Assembly (NCBI RefSeq): GCF_036711975.1
Contig: NC_091968.1
Coordinates: forward strand, 29,435,001 to 29,499,000
Direction: 5' to 3'
DNA length: 64,000 nt
From: Onthophagus taurus
Lineage: Eukaryota; Arthropoda; Insecta; Coleoptera; Scarabaeidae
Shown: positions 1-10,991 of the stretch, piece by piece
How the letters are laid out: every line of letters begins with the position of its first letter
How positions within the stretch are numbered: position 1 is the first letter of the stretch
Program-made: the position numbers and the translations under genes
Notes under the pieces: model-generated
Database searches by the model: none
What the model saw: the letters and a program-made list of their open reading frames with translations, nothing else
Told to the model about the DNA's origin: nothing

Positions 1-2
1 AC

Positions 3-606
3 GATATAGCAGAAGAACAAAATGAACAACAACAGGAAATACCACTTAGTGTAATAGAAGTAATCGAAACTACAAACTTTGAAGTAACGCTTTTTTCTCA
101 TATTTCTGTGTTTATAGGATTTATTTTTTCTCGCTTATGTTTTTTCTTGTTTTTAACATTTAAAAATAATAAATTAATAAATTTTTTTGTTGTAGTATCA
201 AAAATTGGGTTTTCAAGCACACAGCGGTTCTTATTACGCTTTTTACAAATTGGCAAAATACGAACTTAAAGAATCATCTGGTAGTTTATTCAAAATTCAA
301 TTAATACCAACCGCTATATCATCCCAGGATATTCAACGTCAAATACAACCTAGATTTGAATATAAATTGCAACAAAAATTGCAAGGAAAAATGATTCCCA
401 GTTCAACAAAGGCGCCTTTGTCAATGAATTCGTCGGTTGAAGTGATTGATATAACGGATGATGGGGTTGCCACAAATGTAGGTGAAAATGTAATTAAATA
501 TGGGAGGAGTGCTGGAAGAAAACAGAAATCGCCGAAGATGTATGTTAAAATCGCTCCAAAAGCCACAATACTTGCAAAAAGCGAATTAGAAAAATTTATG
601 AAATGA
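3..606 (+). CDS. C-terminal end of an unrecognised gene (last two exons)
   Basis: Exons 3-83 and 196-606 join in phase 0 across a 112-bp GT/AG intron and give about 163 residues before TGA at 604-606. The 5' part lies outside the window. The first exon is acidic and Gln-rich. The second has a mixed hydrophilic sequence with VEVIDITDDG near the middle, which looks like a SUMO-interacting motif (hydrophobic core followed by acidic residues), and a basic Lys/Arg-rich tail. No catalytic or DNA-binding domain is visible. I do not recognise the family; a nuclear or chromatin protein is possible but unproven. A polyadenylation signal follows at 805. Confidence 0.6.
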
Positions 607-804
607 AATGATGGTGTGAAAATGAAAATGGGATGAATTTTACTTTATTCTAGTTATCTATTTTGAGAGTGATAGATTTTGTTATTTTTTTCTTATTATT
701 AACTAACAAAGACCGATTTTTTTTGCCAAGTTGTTATAATAAGAATATTTTTATTTTTTAAGAGTTTATTTATTTTTGGGTTATGTCCCTATTAAGTTTG
801 TTTC

Positions 805-810
805 AATAAA
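805..810 (+). terminator. AATAAA polyadenylation signal of the first gene
   Basis: AATAAA lies about 200 bp after the stop codon in a T-rich 3'UTR. The satellite array starts roughly 50 bp further on, so the 3'UTR and the array nearly touch. Confidence 0.55.
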
Positions 811-861
811 TATTTTCATTTTTCATACGCAATCGCTTTTTTTTCATCAACATTTCAAATA

Positions 862-2990
862 AACTGTCACTTTTGACGTTTAATTGCCAACGTTGAAAAT
901 TAATTTACATATTCGTATGTTTGGGTTCATTTTGAAGGATAATATAAAATATAATTCATTAAGCGATCATTTTTGACGTTTTTGAGACAAAATTGAAGCT
1001 TTAAAATCAAGATAAAATCACGAACTTCATGTTGAAATTGTCATTTTTGATGTTTAAGTTTCCAGTTTGTGATAAAAATGTAACTTTTGACGTTTAACTA
1101 TCAAAATTGACGTTTTTTGATTGAATTAAATTTAATACTTTAATATTAGCTGTCACTTTTGACGTTTAATTGTCAACGTTGAAGGTTAATTTACATATTA
1201 GTGACATTTGAAGCGTAAATTTTAATGTATGGGTTAATTTTGAAGTATAATATGAAATATAATTCATTAAGCGATCATTTTAAACATTTTTGAGACAAAA
1301 TTGAAGCTTTAAAATCAAGATAAAATCACGAACTTCAAGTTGAAATTGTCATTTTTGATGTTTAAGTTTCCAGTTTGTAATAAAAATGTAATTTTTGACG
1401 TTTAACTATCAAAATTGACGTTTTTTGATTGAATTAAATTTAATACTTTAATATTAGATGTCACTTTTGACGTTTAATTGTCAACGTTGAAGGTTAATTT
1501 ACATATTTGTGACATTTCAAGCGTAAATTTTAATGTATGGGTTAATTTTGAAGTATAATATGAAATATAATTCATTAAGCGATCATTTTAAACGTTTTTG
1601 AGACAAAATTGAAGCTTTAAAATCAAGATAAAATCACGAACTTCATGTTGAAATTGTCATTTTTGATGTTTAAGTTTCCAGTTTGTAATAAAAATGTAAT
1701 TTTTGACGTTTAACTATCAAAATTGACGGTTTTTGATTGAATTAAATTTAATACTTTAATATTAGCTGTCACTTTTGACGTTTAATTGTCAACGTTGAAG
1801 GTTAATTTACATATTTGTGACATTTAAAGCGTGAATTTTAATGTATGGGTTAATTTTGAAGTATAATATGAAATATAATTCATTAAGCGATCATTTTAAA
1901 CGTATTTGAGACAAAATTGAAGCTTTAAAATCAAGATTAAATCACGAACTTCATGTTGAAATTGTCATTTTTGATGTTTAAGTTTCCAGTTTGTGATAAA
2001 AATGTAATTTTTGACGTTTAACTATCAAAATTGACGTTTTTTGATTGAATTAAATTTAATACTTTAATATTAGCTGTCATTTTTGACGTTTAATTGTCAA
2101 CGTTGAAGGTTAATTTACATATTTGTGACATTTGAAGCGTAAATTTTAATGTATGGGTTAATTTTGAAGTATAATATGAAATATAATTCATTAAGCGATC
2201 ATTTTAAACGTTTTTGTGACAAAATTGAAGCTTTAAAATCAAGATAAAATCACGAACTTCATGTTGAAATTGTCATTTTTGATGTTTAAGTTTCCAGTTT
2301 GTAATAAAAATGTAACTTTTGACGTTTAACTATCAAAATTGACGTTTTTTGATTGAATTAAATTTAATACTTTAATATTAGCTGTCACTTTTGACGTTTA
2401 ATTGTCAACGTTGAAGGTTAATTTACATATTTGTGACATTTGAAGCGTAAATTTTAATGTATGGGTTAATTTTGAAGTATAATATGAAATATAATTCATT
2501 AAGCGATCATTTTAAACGTTTTTGAGACAAAATTGAAGCTTTAAAATCAAGATAAAATCACGAACTTCATGTTGAAATTGTCATTTTTGATGTTTAAGTT
2601 TCCAGTTTGTGATAAAAATGTAATTTTTGACGTTTAACTATCAAAATTGACGTTTTTTGATTGAATTAAATTTAATACTTTAATATTAGCTGTCACTTTT
2701 GACGTTTAATTGTCAACGTTGAAGGTTAATTTACATATTTGTGACATTTCAAGCGTAAATTTTAATGTATGGGTTAATTTTGAAGTATAATATGCAATAT
2801 AATTCATTAAGCGATCATTTTTGACGTTTTTTGAGACAAAATTGAAGCTTTAAAATCAAGATGAAATCACGAACTTCATGTTGAAATTGTAATTTTTGAT
2901 GTTTAAGTTACCAGTTGGTAATAAAATTTAAAAATGTCATTTTTGACGTTTAATTGTCAAAGTTGACGTTTCTTAATTAAGTAAGGTTTG
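862..2990. repeat. 308-bp satellite, about 7 head-to-tail copies
   Basis: The anchor CATTAAGCGATC recurs at 957, 1265, 1573, 1881, 2189, 2497 and 2805, a constant spacing of 308 bp with no length drift. Copies differ at only a few positions, and the two outer copies are the most diverged. Each unit contains several copies of a TTTTGACGTTTAA-like submotif, so the monomer probably arose from a shorter repeat. No open frame or terminal inverted repeat is apparent. A decayed inverted monomer lies at about 4575-4858. Confidence 0.95.
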
Positions 2991-3072
2991 AATGGATCAC
3001 TTCATATGGAAAAGGAAAAGATACAATATAACACATAATAATAAAACATATTTGATAATAATATTTTCGTGT

Positions 3073-4356
3073 TTACATCAACAATTGGTTAACCTCTAAT
3101 TCTGGGATATTCCAAACAATCTTTTTGAAATCATGATAATCACAACAATAACCATATCCGTTCTTCAAATTTGTTGTATTCCAAGTAACCCAAGCTATTC
3201 GATTGGAAACATCCTCACAAATAACATCTTTAGCTAAATCATCTTGCGTTCTATAAGGATTATTTACTCCAACCATAACAACCGCTGATTTATTTAAAGG
3301 TTCGTAAACTATTTTCCAAATAATTTGGGGAATTGGAATTCTTTTATCACTCCCCTTCACCGAAAGATACAACTCAACGTCATTCCCCGTCGTTTCGTGT
3401 TTTAGAGTTGTTGCACCATAAGTTCCCGTATAGATAACAAAATCCTTTTCTGAATTAGTTGCAAAGTCTCGTACATTCGCTTCCAATCTTCCCCAATTAA
3501 CCGCGTTAAAAGTTTGCCATTGTGGAACTGCATTTATAAAATAAAAAGTAGCTCTGTGTTGAGATCCAAATAAGAAATCGGTTTTTGCTGCTAAATGACC
3601 TCGCGTTAGGTATAAATCACCCGATTCTGCAACGTATTTGTAAGATGACGAAGCTAAACCAAGAAGAGAATTGATAGTTTTTCTTTGTGTTGCTCTTGAG
3701 TACAAGGTGTTAACCCCGGTGACGTGATAAAATTTTCCCTGAACCCAACTGGGTCGTGGAAAATTTACTTGAGAACCACTTATAGTTTTCGTTAAATTAA
3801 AAGATGTGAATAAAGTGTTATCTTTGTCATCATCAAAACAAACCAAAATTTGTCTTAAGAATTGCTTCGAAAGTGGCAATTCGAACCCAATTTCTATTTC
3901 GGTAAAATTATTTAAACAGGTATTGTTTGTGTATCTTGCGGTGTGGACGGGAAGACACGAACATGTAATTGAAGAAAAAAAAATCGATTTTGAATCGATA
4001 TCAAATTTTCCTTCTTTATTACAAATCGCATAATCTTCGACGTTATTTGTTAATGATCCATTTATGCTTATTTTACCTCCCGGACAGGCGATTTTTATGA
4101 TCTCTCCGACTTCTAAAGTGATTTGATCTCCGGATGATGGTAAATAAAACGGTTGTTCATTTCCATCATACGTCGATTTTAAAATTAAAGGTTGAGGACT
4201 TCCTAAGTCATTGTTAATCGAAATTGAGCAACCTAAAAGATTAATTTTAATACCAATCTAATAAGAAACAAAATAATTTTTATTATACTTACCGATAACT
4301 TTTACGGTGATTAAATGTACAAAGAACACAACGAACGTAATTGTTTTAAGCGTCAT
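3073..4356 (-). CDS. Secreted DNA/RNA non-specific endonuclease (dsRNase-like), copy A
   Basis: Exon 1 is 4356-4293 and exon 2 is 4232-3073, with a 60-bp phase-1 intron; the product is 407 aa. Exon 1 encodes a hydrophobic signal peptide (MTLKTITFVVFF...). The mature N-terminus has GCSISINNDLG and a paired-Cys region. The catalytic core follows with the family RGH motif (TRGHLAAKTDF), then the metal-site region (INAVPQWQTFN, W, LE). This matches the Endonuclease_NS fold, in which His is the general base and an Asn binds Mg. Insect members of this branch include gut dsRNases that degrade ingested dsRNA. An extracellular or gut-lumen nuclease is inferred from the signal peptide and the family. 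The 308-bp satellite lies just downstream. Confidence 0.9.
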
Positions 4357-4395
4357 AACGAGAACCTTAATGTCTTAATAACGATCATTTAGTTG

Positions 4396-4404
4396 ATTTA
4401 TATA
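4396..4404 (-). promoter_or_regulatory. TATA box of nuclease copy A
   Basis: On the minus strand the sequence reads ACTATATAAATC about 40-50 bp upstream of the start codon. This spacing fits a TATA-driven gene with a very short 5'UTR. Confidence 0.55.
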
Positions 4405-4574
4405 GTGGTTGGGATCGTTTGTAAAAAAATGTTAAAAGGTTTTTGAAAAGTAAAAATGTGAAAAATTTTTAAGTAATTAGTAGTAAAATAAAGGTTGTAA
4501 CGCGAATAACTGGTTCGCATTATCTTCGTGTACAATATTTATAAAAACGAAATTAAAGTATTAATTTAATTCAA

Positions 4575-4858
4575 TCAAACTAGTCTTGGAAAACTAAGAA
4601 ACGTCAATTTTGACAATTAAACGTCAAAACTTAAAACTGGAAACTTAAACATCAAAAATGACAATTCCAACATGAAGTTCGTGATTTCATATTGATTTTA
4701 AAGCTTCAATTTTATCTCAAAAAACGTCGAAAATGATGAATTATATTTGATATTATCCTTAAAGTTAACGCAAACATTAAAATTTACACTACAAATATTA
4801 CAAATATGTGAGTTCAACGTTGACAATTAAACGTCAAAAGTGACAGCTAATATTAAAG
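4575..4858 (-). repeat. Solo, inverted and decayed copy of the 308-bp satellite
   Basis: Reading the minus strand recovers satellite phrases in order: TGTCACTTTTGACGTTTAAT, the AACGTTGA block, GAACTTCATGTTG and TTTAAGTTTCCAGTTT. It is one monomer in the opposite orientation to the main array, about 1.6 kb away. It sits about 220 bp upstream of nuclease copy A, between copies A and B. Confidence 0.85.
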
Positions 4859-5252
4859 TAACTTAAGTCCTTTGAACTTATAAGTTATGTTAAAAAAATA
4901 AAGTTTGCAAATAATCATGAAATTTCGATTACAAATTTAAAAACTCTCCACAAACATTAAAATAAATTAATTTTATTAATTATTTTTTCTTTAATTATAA
5001 TTAATTGAAAAATTTCAAAAACATTACTTAATCTATTCGCTATCAGATGTCGCTGTTAGGTTATTTAAAAATTATGACAGATTAAGTTTGTTTTGATTCA
5101 GGTTATGTTGCGTTTATAATCAAGATAAAGAAAATGTTACTTCGTAGAATATAAAATAGGAAAAATGGATCGTTTAGAACGCTTTAAAACGCCTTAAAAG
5201 GTTTTTGAAAGAAACAATTTATTATTTTTTAAACATTTTTTTTCATTATTAA

Positions 5253-6504
5253 TCATTTATTTAGCAACTGCGTAACTTCAAAAGCTGGAAGCGTAGTTAC
5301 AACCTTTCTAAAATCAGCGACCGAACAACAATATCCATATCCTTTCGAAATCGTTTTCCTATCCCAAGTTAACCAAGAATACTGAGAGCAAATATCCGTG
5401 CAAATAACATCCTTGGAGGAATTCAAAACGTAGGGGTTATTAACACCCAAGAAAACCACGCCGGCTTTCGTAGTTGGTTCGTATAAAACTTTCCAAAATA
5501 ATCTTGGAACCGGTATCCTTTTATTATTTCCATTAACGTACAAATATAATTCGGTGTCAACCCCAGTTTTTTCGTGGGGTAAAGTTGCAACACCGTAAGT
5601 TCCGGTGTAAACGATTAAATCTTTATTTTTCGATGCGGCAAAATCGCGAGTATCAGATTCCAAATACATCCAGTTTTGCCCGTTAAACGTTTGCCATTGA
5701 GGGGCGGCGTTTACGAAATAAAACGTGGCGCGTTGTTGAGCTCCAAACAAAAAATCGGCTTTCGCTGTTAAATGACCCCTCGCTAAATAGAAATCAGACG
5801 ACTCTGCGATATATTTATAAGAGTTTTCATCCAAACCCAATAAGTTATTAATAACCGCCCTTTGATTATTCTTTGTATATAAATTATCAACACCAGATAC
5901 GCTAAAAAAGTTACCCTGGATCCAACTTGGTCTTGGATAACCAGATTGGTACCCATCGATGGTTTTCGTTAAATTAAATTTGCTATATAATACATTATCT
6001 TTGCTTTCATCAAAACATACATCGATATGTTTTAGGAAACGATTATTTATATCAAAACCGATCTCGATTTCTTTATGAGTTGTTAAACATTTATTTCCGG
6101 TGGCTCTTGCTGTGTGATATGGAACAGTGGAGCATGTTATATCGATGAAATTAACCGATTTAGAAGAAATTGTGAATTTGTTATTGTTACAAGTGGCTGT
6201 GCCAACATTACTCGTTGTTGAAACTCCGCCAATTACAACGACACCCCCTGGGCAAGCTACCTGAACCGTTTCTCCGTTGGATAATTTTATTTTATCGCCT
6301 GTGTCGGGTAAATGAAAGGCACTGTGGCCATAACCACCGCTTGGATTTAAAACTAACGGTTGTGGGTCGCCCAAATCATCGTTTATGGATATGGTACACC
6401 CTAAAAAGATATTTAATTATTTTTTTATTTAATTTTTTAAGGAACTTACCATAAATTATGGTTATTTGTAAAGATAGTGTAAGAAATAATGAAGGAATCA
6501 ACAT
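5253..6504 (-). CDS. Secreted DNA/RNA non-specific endonuclease (dsRNase-like), copy B
   Basis: Exon 1 is 6504-6450 and exon 2 is 6400-5253, with a 49-bp phase-1 intron; the product is 400 aa. The signal peptide starts MLIPSLFLTLSL. After it come GCTISINDDLGDPQP, a Cys-containing N-terminal domain, then the nuclease core with ARGHLTAKADF and VNAAPQWQTFN...W..LE. The C-terminal CC motif (YGYCC) seen in all paralogues is present. Intron position and phase match copies A, C and D, so these are tandem duplicates. The catalytic residues I can recognise are intact. Confidence 0.9.
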
Positions 6505-6549
6505 CTTTTTAGTTTTAATTGAAATGGATTAAAATTGGGCGAGAAATCT

Positions 6550-6557
6550 TTTTATAA
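6550..6557 (-). promoter_or_regulatory. TATA box of nuclease copy B
   Basis: On the minus strand the sequence reads ACTTATAAAAAG about 50 bp upstream of the start codon, comparable in placement to the TATA boxes of the other three copies. Confidence 0.5.
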
Positions 6558-6713
6558 GTGTCCTCTTGAAATTATCTGATCATAATAAATCAATTTTTTA
6601 TTGCGTTAATCGCACGTTGTTACTACATGGAATGTTGCAATAAGAAGTATCGATTGTAATTCAAGCGATTTAAAATGTTTTATTGTTTGCAAATTACAGA
6701 AAACTATAATTAA

Positions 6714-7055
6714 TTATTTAAGTAAAGTTAAAACATTAAAATCTGGGAAATTAACTATCTTTGTAAACTCTTTAACTCCACAACAATAACTATACCCAGC
6801 CGTAAGATTTTTTCTATCCCAAGTTAACCAATTAATTTCATCACAAACGTCTTTACAAATAATATAATCCTCTACATTTTCGTTTTTCATATAAGGATTG
6901 GTAACGGCGAGGAAAACGACGCCCGATTCGGAATTGGGTTTATAAACAATTTTCCAAAACAATTTAGGAACCGGGACATTTTGCATTTTACACATTAACA
7001 TAATATGATTAAAATGTGAAAAGAAAAAAATGTACATGTTGCAACTAAATGTCAA
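6714..7055 (-). pseudogene. Truncated nuclease 3' fragment, unit 1
   Basis: The frame is open for 113 codons. The C-terminal ~87 match the end of nuclease copy C (PVPKLFWKIVYKP through NVLTLLK). The N-terminal ~26 (MTFSCNMYIFFF...) come from spacer DNA and have no nuclease homology. RGH and the metal-binding region are absent, so nuclease activity is not possible. There is no signal-peptide exon or TATA box of the cluster type. Most likely non-coding. Confidence 0.8.
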
Positions 7056-7426
7056 TTTATTGCTAATTTCATGTCTTTTTGAAGCGCCATCTCTTAAAAC
7101 TTAACAAATTTCATCAAACGTCTGATTTGACAGAAACAAATTTGACAGATCAAAAAGTTATTTCTGTGTTCATTATTAATTTTGTAAGTTTGAACTCTTA
7201 CTACTTAATCCACACTTATATTTCTTAATAAAAACGGTGAATTTCATTAATTATTATATAATATTGATAATAAAGTTTATTTACACTTAGTTTTTTCTTT
7301 TTACACTTTTCAGGTATTTTGCAGCCAATAATAAAGTGCAATATGTTAAATATATGTATTACTTGATTATAATTCAAGCGATTTAAAATGTTTTATTGTT
7401 TGCAAATTACAGAAAACTATAATTAA

Positions 7427-7768
7427 TTATTTAAGTAAAGTTAAAACATTAAAATCTGGGAAATTAATTATCTTTGTAAACTCTTCAACTCCACAACAAT
7501 AACTATACCCAGCCGTAAGATTTTTTCTCTCCCAAGTTAACCAATTAATTTCATCGCAAACGTCCTCACAAATAATATAATCCTCTACATTATCGTTTTT
7601 CACATAAAGATTGTTAACGGCGAAGAAAACGACGCCCGTTTCGGAATTGGGTTCATAAACAATTTTCCAAAACAATTTAGGAACCGCGACATTTTGCATT
7701 TTGCACATTAACATATTATGATTAAAATGTGAAAAGAATAAAATGTACATGTTGCAACTAAATGTCAA
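7427..7768 (-). pseudogene. Truncated nuclease 3' fragment, unit 2
   Basis: Same structure as unit 1: a 113-codon frame, spacer-derived head and nuclease C-terminus without the catalytic core. It differs by several substitutions (for example NNLYVKNDN for NPYMKNEN), so it is an independent member, not an assembly duplicate. Confidence 0.8.
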
Positions 7769-8161
7769 TTTATTGCTAATTTCATGTCTTTTTGAAACGC
7801 CATCTCTTAAAACTTAACAAATTTCATCAACCGTCTAATTTGACAGAAACAAATTTGACAGATCAAAAAGTTATTTCTGTGTTCATTATTAATTTTGTAA
7901 GTTTGAACTCTTACTACTTAATCCACACTTATATTTCGTAACAAAAACGGTGAATTTCATTAATTATTATATAATATTGATAATAAAGTTTATTTAGGAT
8001 TAATTTTTAACGTTTTTTAAAATATAATTTTCTTTTTACACTTTTCAGGTATTTTGCAGCCAATAATAAAGTGCAATATGTTAAATATATGTATTACTTG
8101 ATTATAATTCAAGCGATTTAAAATGTTTTATTGATTGCAAATTACAGAAAACTATAATTAA

Positions 8162-8500
8162 TTATTTAAGTAAAGTTAAAACATTAAAATCTGGGAAATT
8201 AATTATCTTTATAAACTCTTTAACTCCACAACAATAACTATACCCAGCCGTAAGATTTTTTCTTTCCCAAGTTAACCAATTAATTTCATCGCAAACGTCT
8301 TTACAAATAATATAATCCTCTACATTTTCGTTTTTCATATAAGGATTGTTAACGGCGAGGAAAACGACGCCCGATTCGGAATTGGGTTCATAAACAATTT
8401 TCCAAAACAATTTATGAACCGGGACATTTTGCATTTTGCACATTAACATATGATTAAAATGTGAAAAGAAAAAAATGTACATATTGCAACTAAATGTCAA
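8162..8500 (-). pseudogene. Truncated nuclease 3' fragment, unit 3
   Basis: Same structure, 112 codons. A three-base deletion in the spacer-derived head keeps the frame (FNHMLM for FNHIMLM). The catalytic core is absent. Confidence 0.8.
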
Positions 8501-8896
8501 TTTATTGCTAATTTCATGTCTTTTTGAAACGCCATCTCTTAAAACTTAACAAATTTCATCAAACGTCTAATTTGACAGAAACAAATTTGACAGATCAAAA
8601 AGTTATTTCTGTGTTCATTATTAATTTTGTAAGTTTGAACTCTTACTACTTAATCCACACTTATATTTCGTAACAAAAACGGTGACTTTCATAAATTATT
8701 ATATAATAGTGATAATAAAGTTTATTTAGGATTAATTTTTAACGTTTTTTAAAATAACTAGTTTTTTCTTTTTACACTTTTCAGGTATTTTGCAGCCAAT
8801 AATAAAGTGTAATATGTTAAATATATGTATGCTTGATTATAATTCAAGCGATTTAAAATGTTTTATTGTTTGCAAATTACAGAAAACTATAATTAA

Positions 8897-9238
8897 TTAT
8901 TTAAGTAAAGTTAAAACATTAAAATCTGGGAAATTAACTATCTTTGTAAACTCTTCAACTCCACAACAATAACTATACCCAGCCGTAAGATTTTTTCTTT
9001 CCCAAGTTAACCAATTAATTTCATCGCAAATGTCCTCATAAATAATATAATCCTCTACATTATCGTTTTTCATATAAGGATTGTTAACGGCGAGGAAAAC
9101 GACGCCCGATTCGGAATTGGGTTCATAAACAATTTTCCAAAACAATTTAGGAACCAGGACATTTTGCATTTTACACATTAACATAATATGATTAAAATGT
9201 GAAAAGAAAAAAATGTACATGTTGCAACTAAATGTCAA
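8897..9238 (-). pseudogene. Truncated nuclease 3' fragment, unit 4
   Basis: Same structure, 113 codons. It carries YIIYEDICDE where other copies have YIICKDVCDE, losing a cysteine conserved in all four complete paralogues. That suggests relaxed constraint. Confidence 0.8.
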
Positions 9239-9646
9239 TTTATTGCTAATTTCATGTCTTTTTGGAACGCCATCTCTTAAAACTTAACAAATTTCATCAA
9301 ACGTCAAATCAAACGTCTGATTTGACAGAAACAAATAATTTGACAGATCAAAAAGTTATTTCTCTGTTCATTATTAATTTTGTAAGTTTGAACTCTTACT
9401 ACTCAATCCACACTTATATTTCGTAACAAAAACGGCGAATTTCATTAATTATTATATAATATTGATAATAAAGTTTATTTAGGATTAATTTTTAACGTTT
9501 TTTAAAATATAATTTTCTTTTTACACTTTTCAGGTATTTTGCAGCCAATAATAAAGTGCAATATGTTAAATATATGTATTACTTGCTTATAATTCAAGCG
9601 ATTTAAAATGTTTTTTTGTTTGCAAATTACAGAAAACTATAATTAA

Positions 9647-10930
9647 TTATTTAAGTAAAGTTAAAACATTAAAATCTGGGAAATTAATTATCTTTGTAAA
9701 CTCTTCAACTCCACAACAATAACTATACCCAGCCGTAAGATTTTTTCTTTCCCAAGTTAACCAATTAATTTCATCGCAAACGTCTTTACAAATAATATAA
9801 TCATCTACATTTTCGTTTTTCATATAAGGATTGTTAACCCCGAGGAAAACGACGCCCGATTTGGAATTGGGTTCATAAACAATTTTCCAAAACAATTTAG
9901 GAACCGGGATTTTATGTTTTTGTGAAACATCCAAGTATAATTCAATCTCTCGACCATTTTGGGCATGCGGAAGAGTTAAAACGCCGAAAGTTCCGGTGTA
10001 AATAACTAAATCGCGTTGATTTCTCGATGAAAATCTTCGAATGTCGGACTCTAAAAACATCCAATTAGCCCCATTAAAAGTTTGCCAATGAGGCGCCGCA
10101 TTCACGAAATAAAACGTGGCCCATTGTAACGATCCATATAAATAGTCAGCTCTGGGTGTTAAATGTCCGCGTGCTAAAAAGAAATCCCCGTATTGAGCAA
10201 TGTACTTAAACGACCCTGATTCTAACCCTAAAAGTGAATTAATTGTGCGCCTTTGTGTGTTTCTTGTATATAATAAATTCACGTTGTTTGCTTTAAAGAA
10301 TTTATCTTGTATCCATGAAGGTCTTGGGAACCCAAATTGAAACCCAGAAATGCTTTTTGTTAAATTATGCTTTGCGTAGATAGCTTTATCGAGTTTTTGA
10401 TCGAAACAAATTTCGGTTATTTTCAAAAAATAGCCTTTAACAAAAAATCCAATCTCGATTTCGTTGTAATTCTTTAAACAATTTTTGTGTGTGTATCTCG
10501 CGGTGTGTTTTGGCATTTTATTACATGTTATATCAATGAAAATTACTTCCCTTTTTTCTTCGTAAAAAAGAAATTTATTTCTCTTGCAAACAATTCGTTC
10601 GTGATCAGTCCAAATGGGAACGTTTTTTACCAATAAATATCCACCGGGACACGAAACAAAAACCGTTTCGTTATCATTTAAATGTATTCGATCCCTGTTT
10701 GTTGGTGAACAAAACGGATCTACTAAATCATTAGTAAAATTTGATTTTAAAATTAACGGCTGTGGATCTCCCAAATCGGTATTTAAAGAGATTGTACATC
10801 CTAAAAATTAAATTATTTTTAAACTTCTTATCTAAATAAGACTTATTTTGATTGATTTGTTTATTGACTTACCGTAAATTAACTTAAGTACTGCTATAAA
10901 GGTAATAATAATAAAACAGTTTATTTTCAT
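9647..10930 (-). CDS. Secreted DNA/RNA non-specific endonuclease (dsRNase-like), copy C
   Basis: Exon 1 is 10930-10873 and exon 2 is 10800-9647, with a 72-bp phase-1 intron; the product is 403 aa. The signal peptide is MKINCFIIITFIAVLK. The core has ARGHLTPRADY and VNAAPHWQTFN...W..LE. Its 3' end is the source of the truncated tandem units downstream. It differs from A, B and D near the active site: NAAPHW replaces NA(A/V)PQW, and LQWATFYF replaces QRATFYF or its equivalent. The family motif normally has Gln here, so activity or specificity may be altered. The RGH histidine and FN asparagine are kept. Confidence 0.88.
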
Positions 10931-10984
10931 GTTGAAAAATTGATGGAACTTTGCAAACTGGTTAAGTTCTTTAATATTTTTTTC

Positions 10985-10991
10985 CTTATAA
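10985..10991 (-). promoter_or_regulatory. Probable TATA box of nuclease copy C
   Basis: On the minus strand TTATAAGG lies about 55 bp upstream of the start codon, in the position where the other copies have a TATA box. Confidence 0.4.

Larger units (their letters stand above)
6650..9640 (-). repeat. Tandem array of a ~735-bp unit made from a nuclease 3' end plus spacer
   Basis: Four units carry the last ~85 codons, stop codon and 3' flank of nuclease copy C followed by about 470 bp of AT-rich spacer. Stop codons fall at 6714, 7427, 8162 and 8897, then at 9647 for the complete copy C (spacings 713, 735, 735, 750). Units are very similar, so amplification was recent or the copies are being homogenised. 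The short first interval reflects loss of a stretch beginning TAGGATTAATTT that is present in the other units. Diverged relatives of the spacer occur between copies C and D. Confidence 0.92.

Noticed and set aside
339-566. 75-codon minus-strand frame over the first gene's last exon
   Set aside because: It is a shadow of the + strand coding exon, which has proper splice and stop context.
862-2990. CRISPR-like array
   Set aside because: The 308-bp units are contiguous, without distinct spacers, and this is a eukaryotic genome.
8790-8972. 60-codon + strand frame over a truncated nuclease unit
   Set aside because: It is antisense to the nuclease fragment and not kept in sister units.
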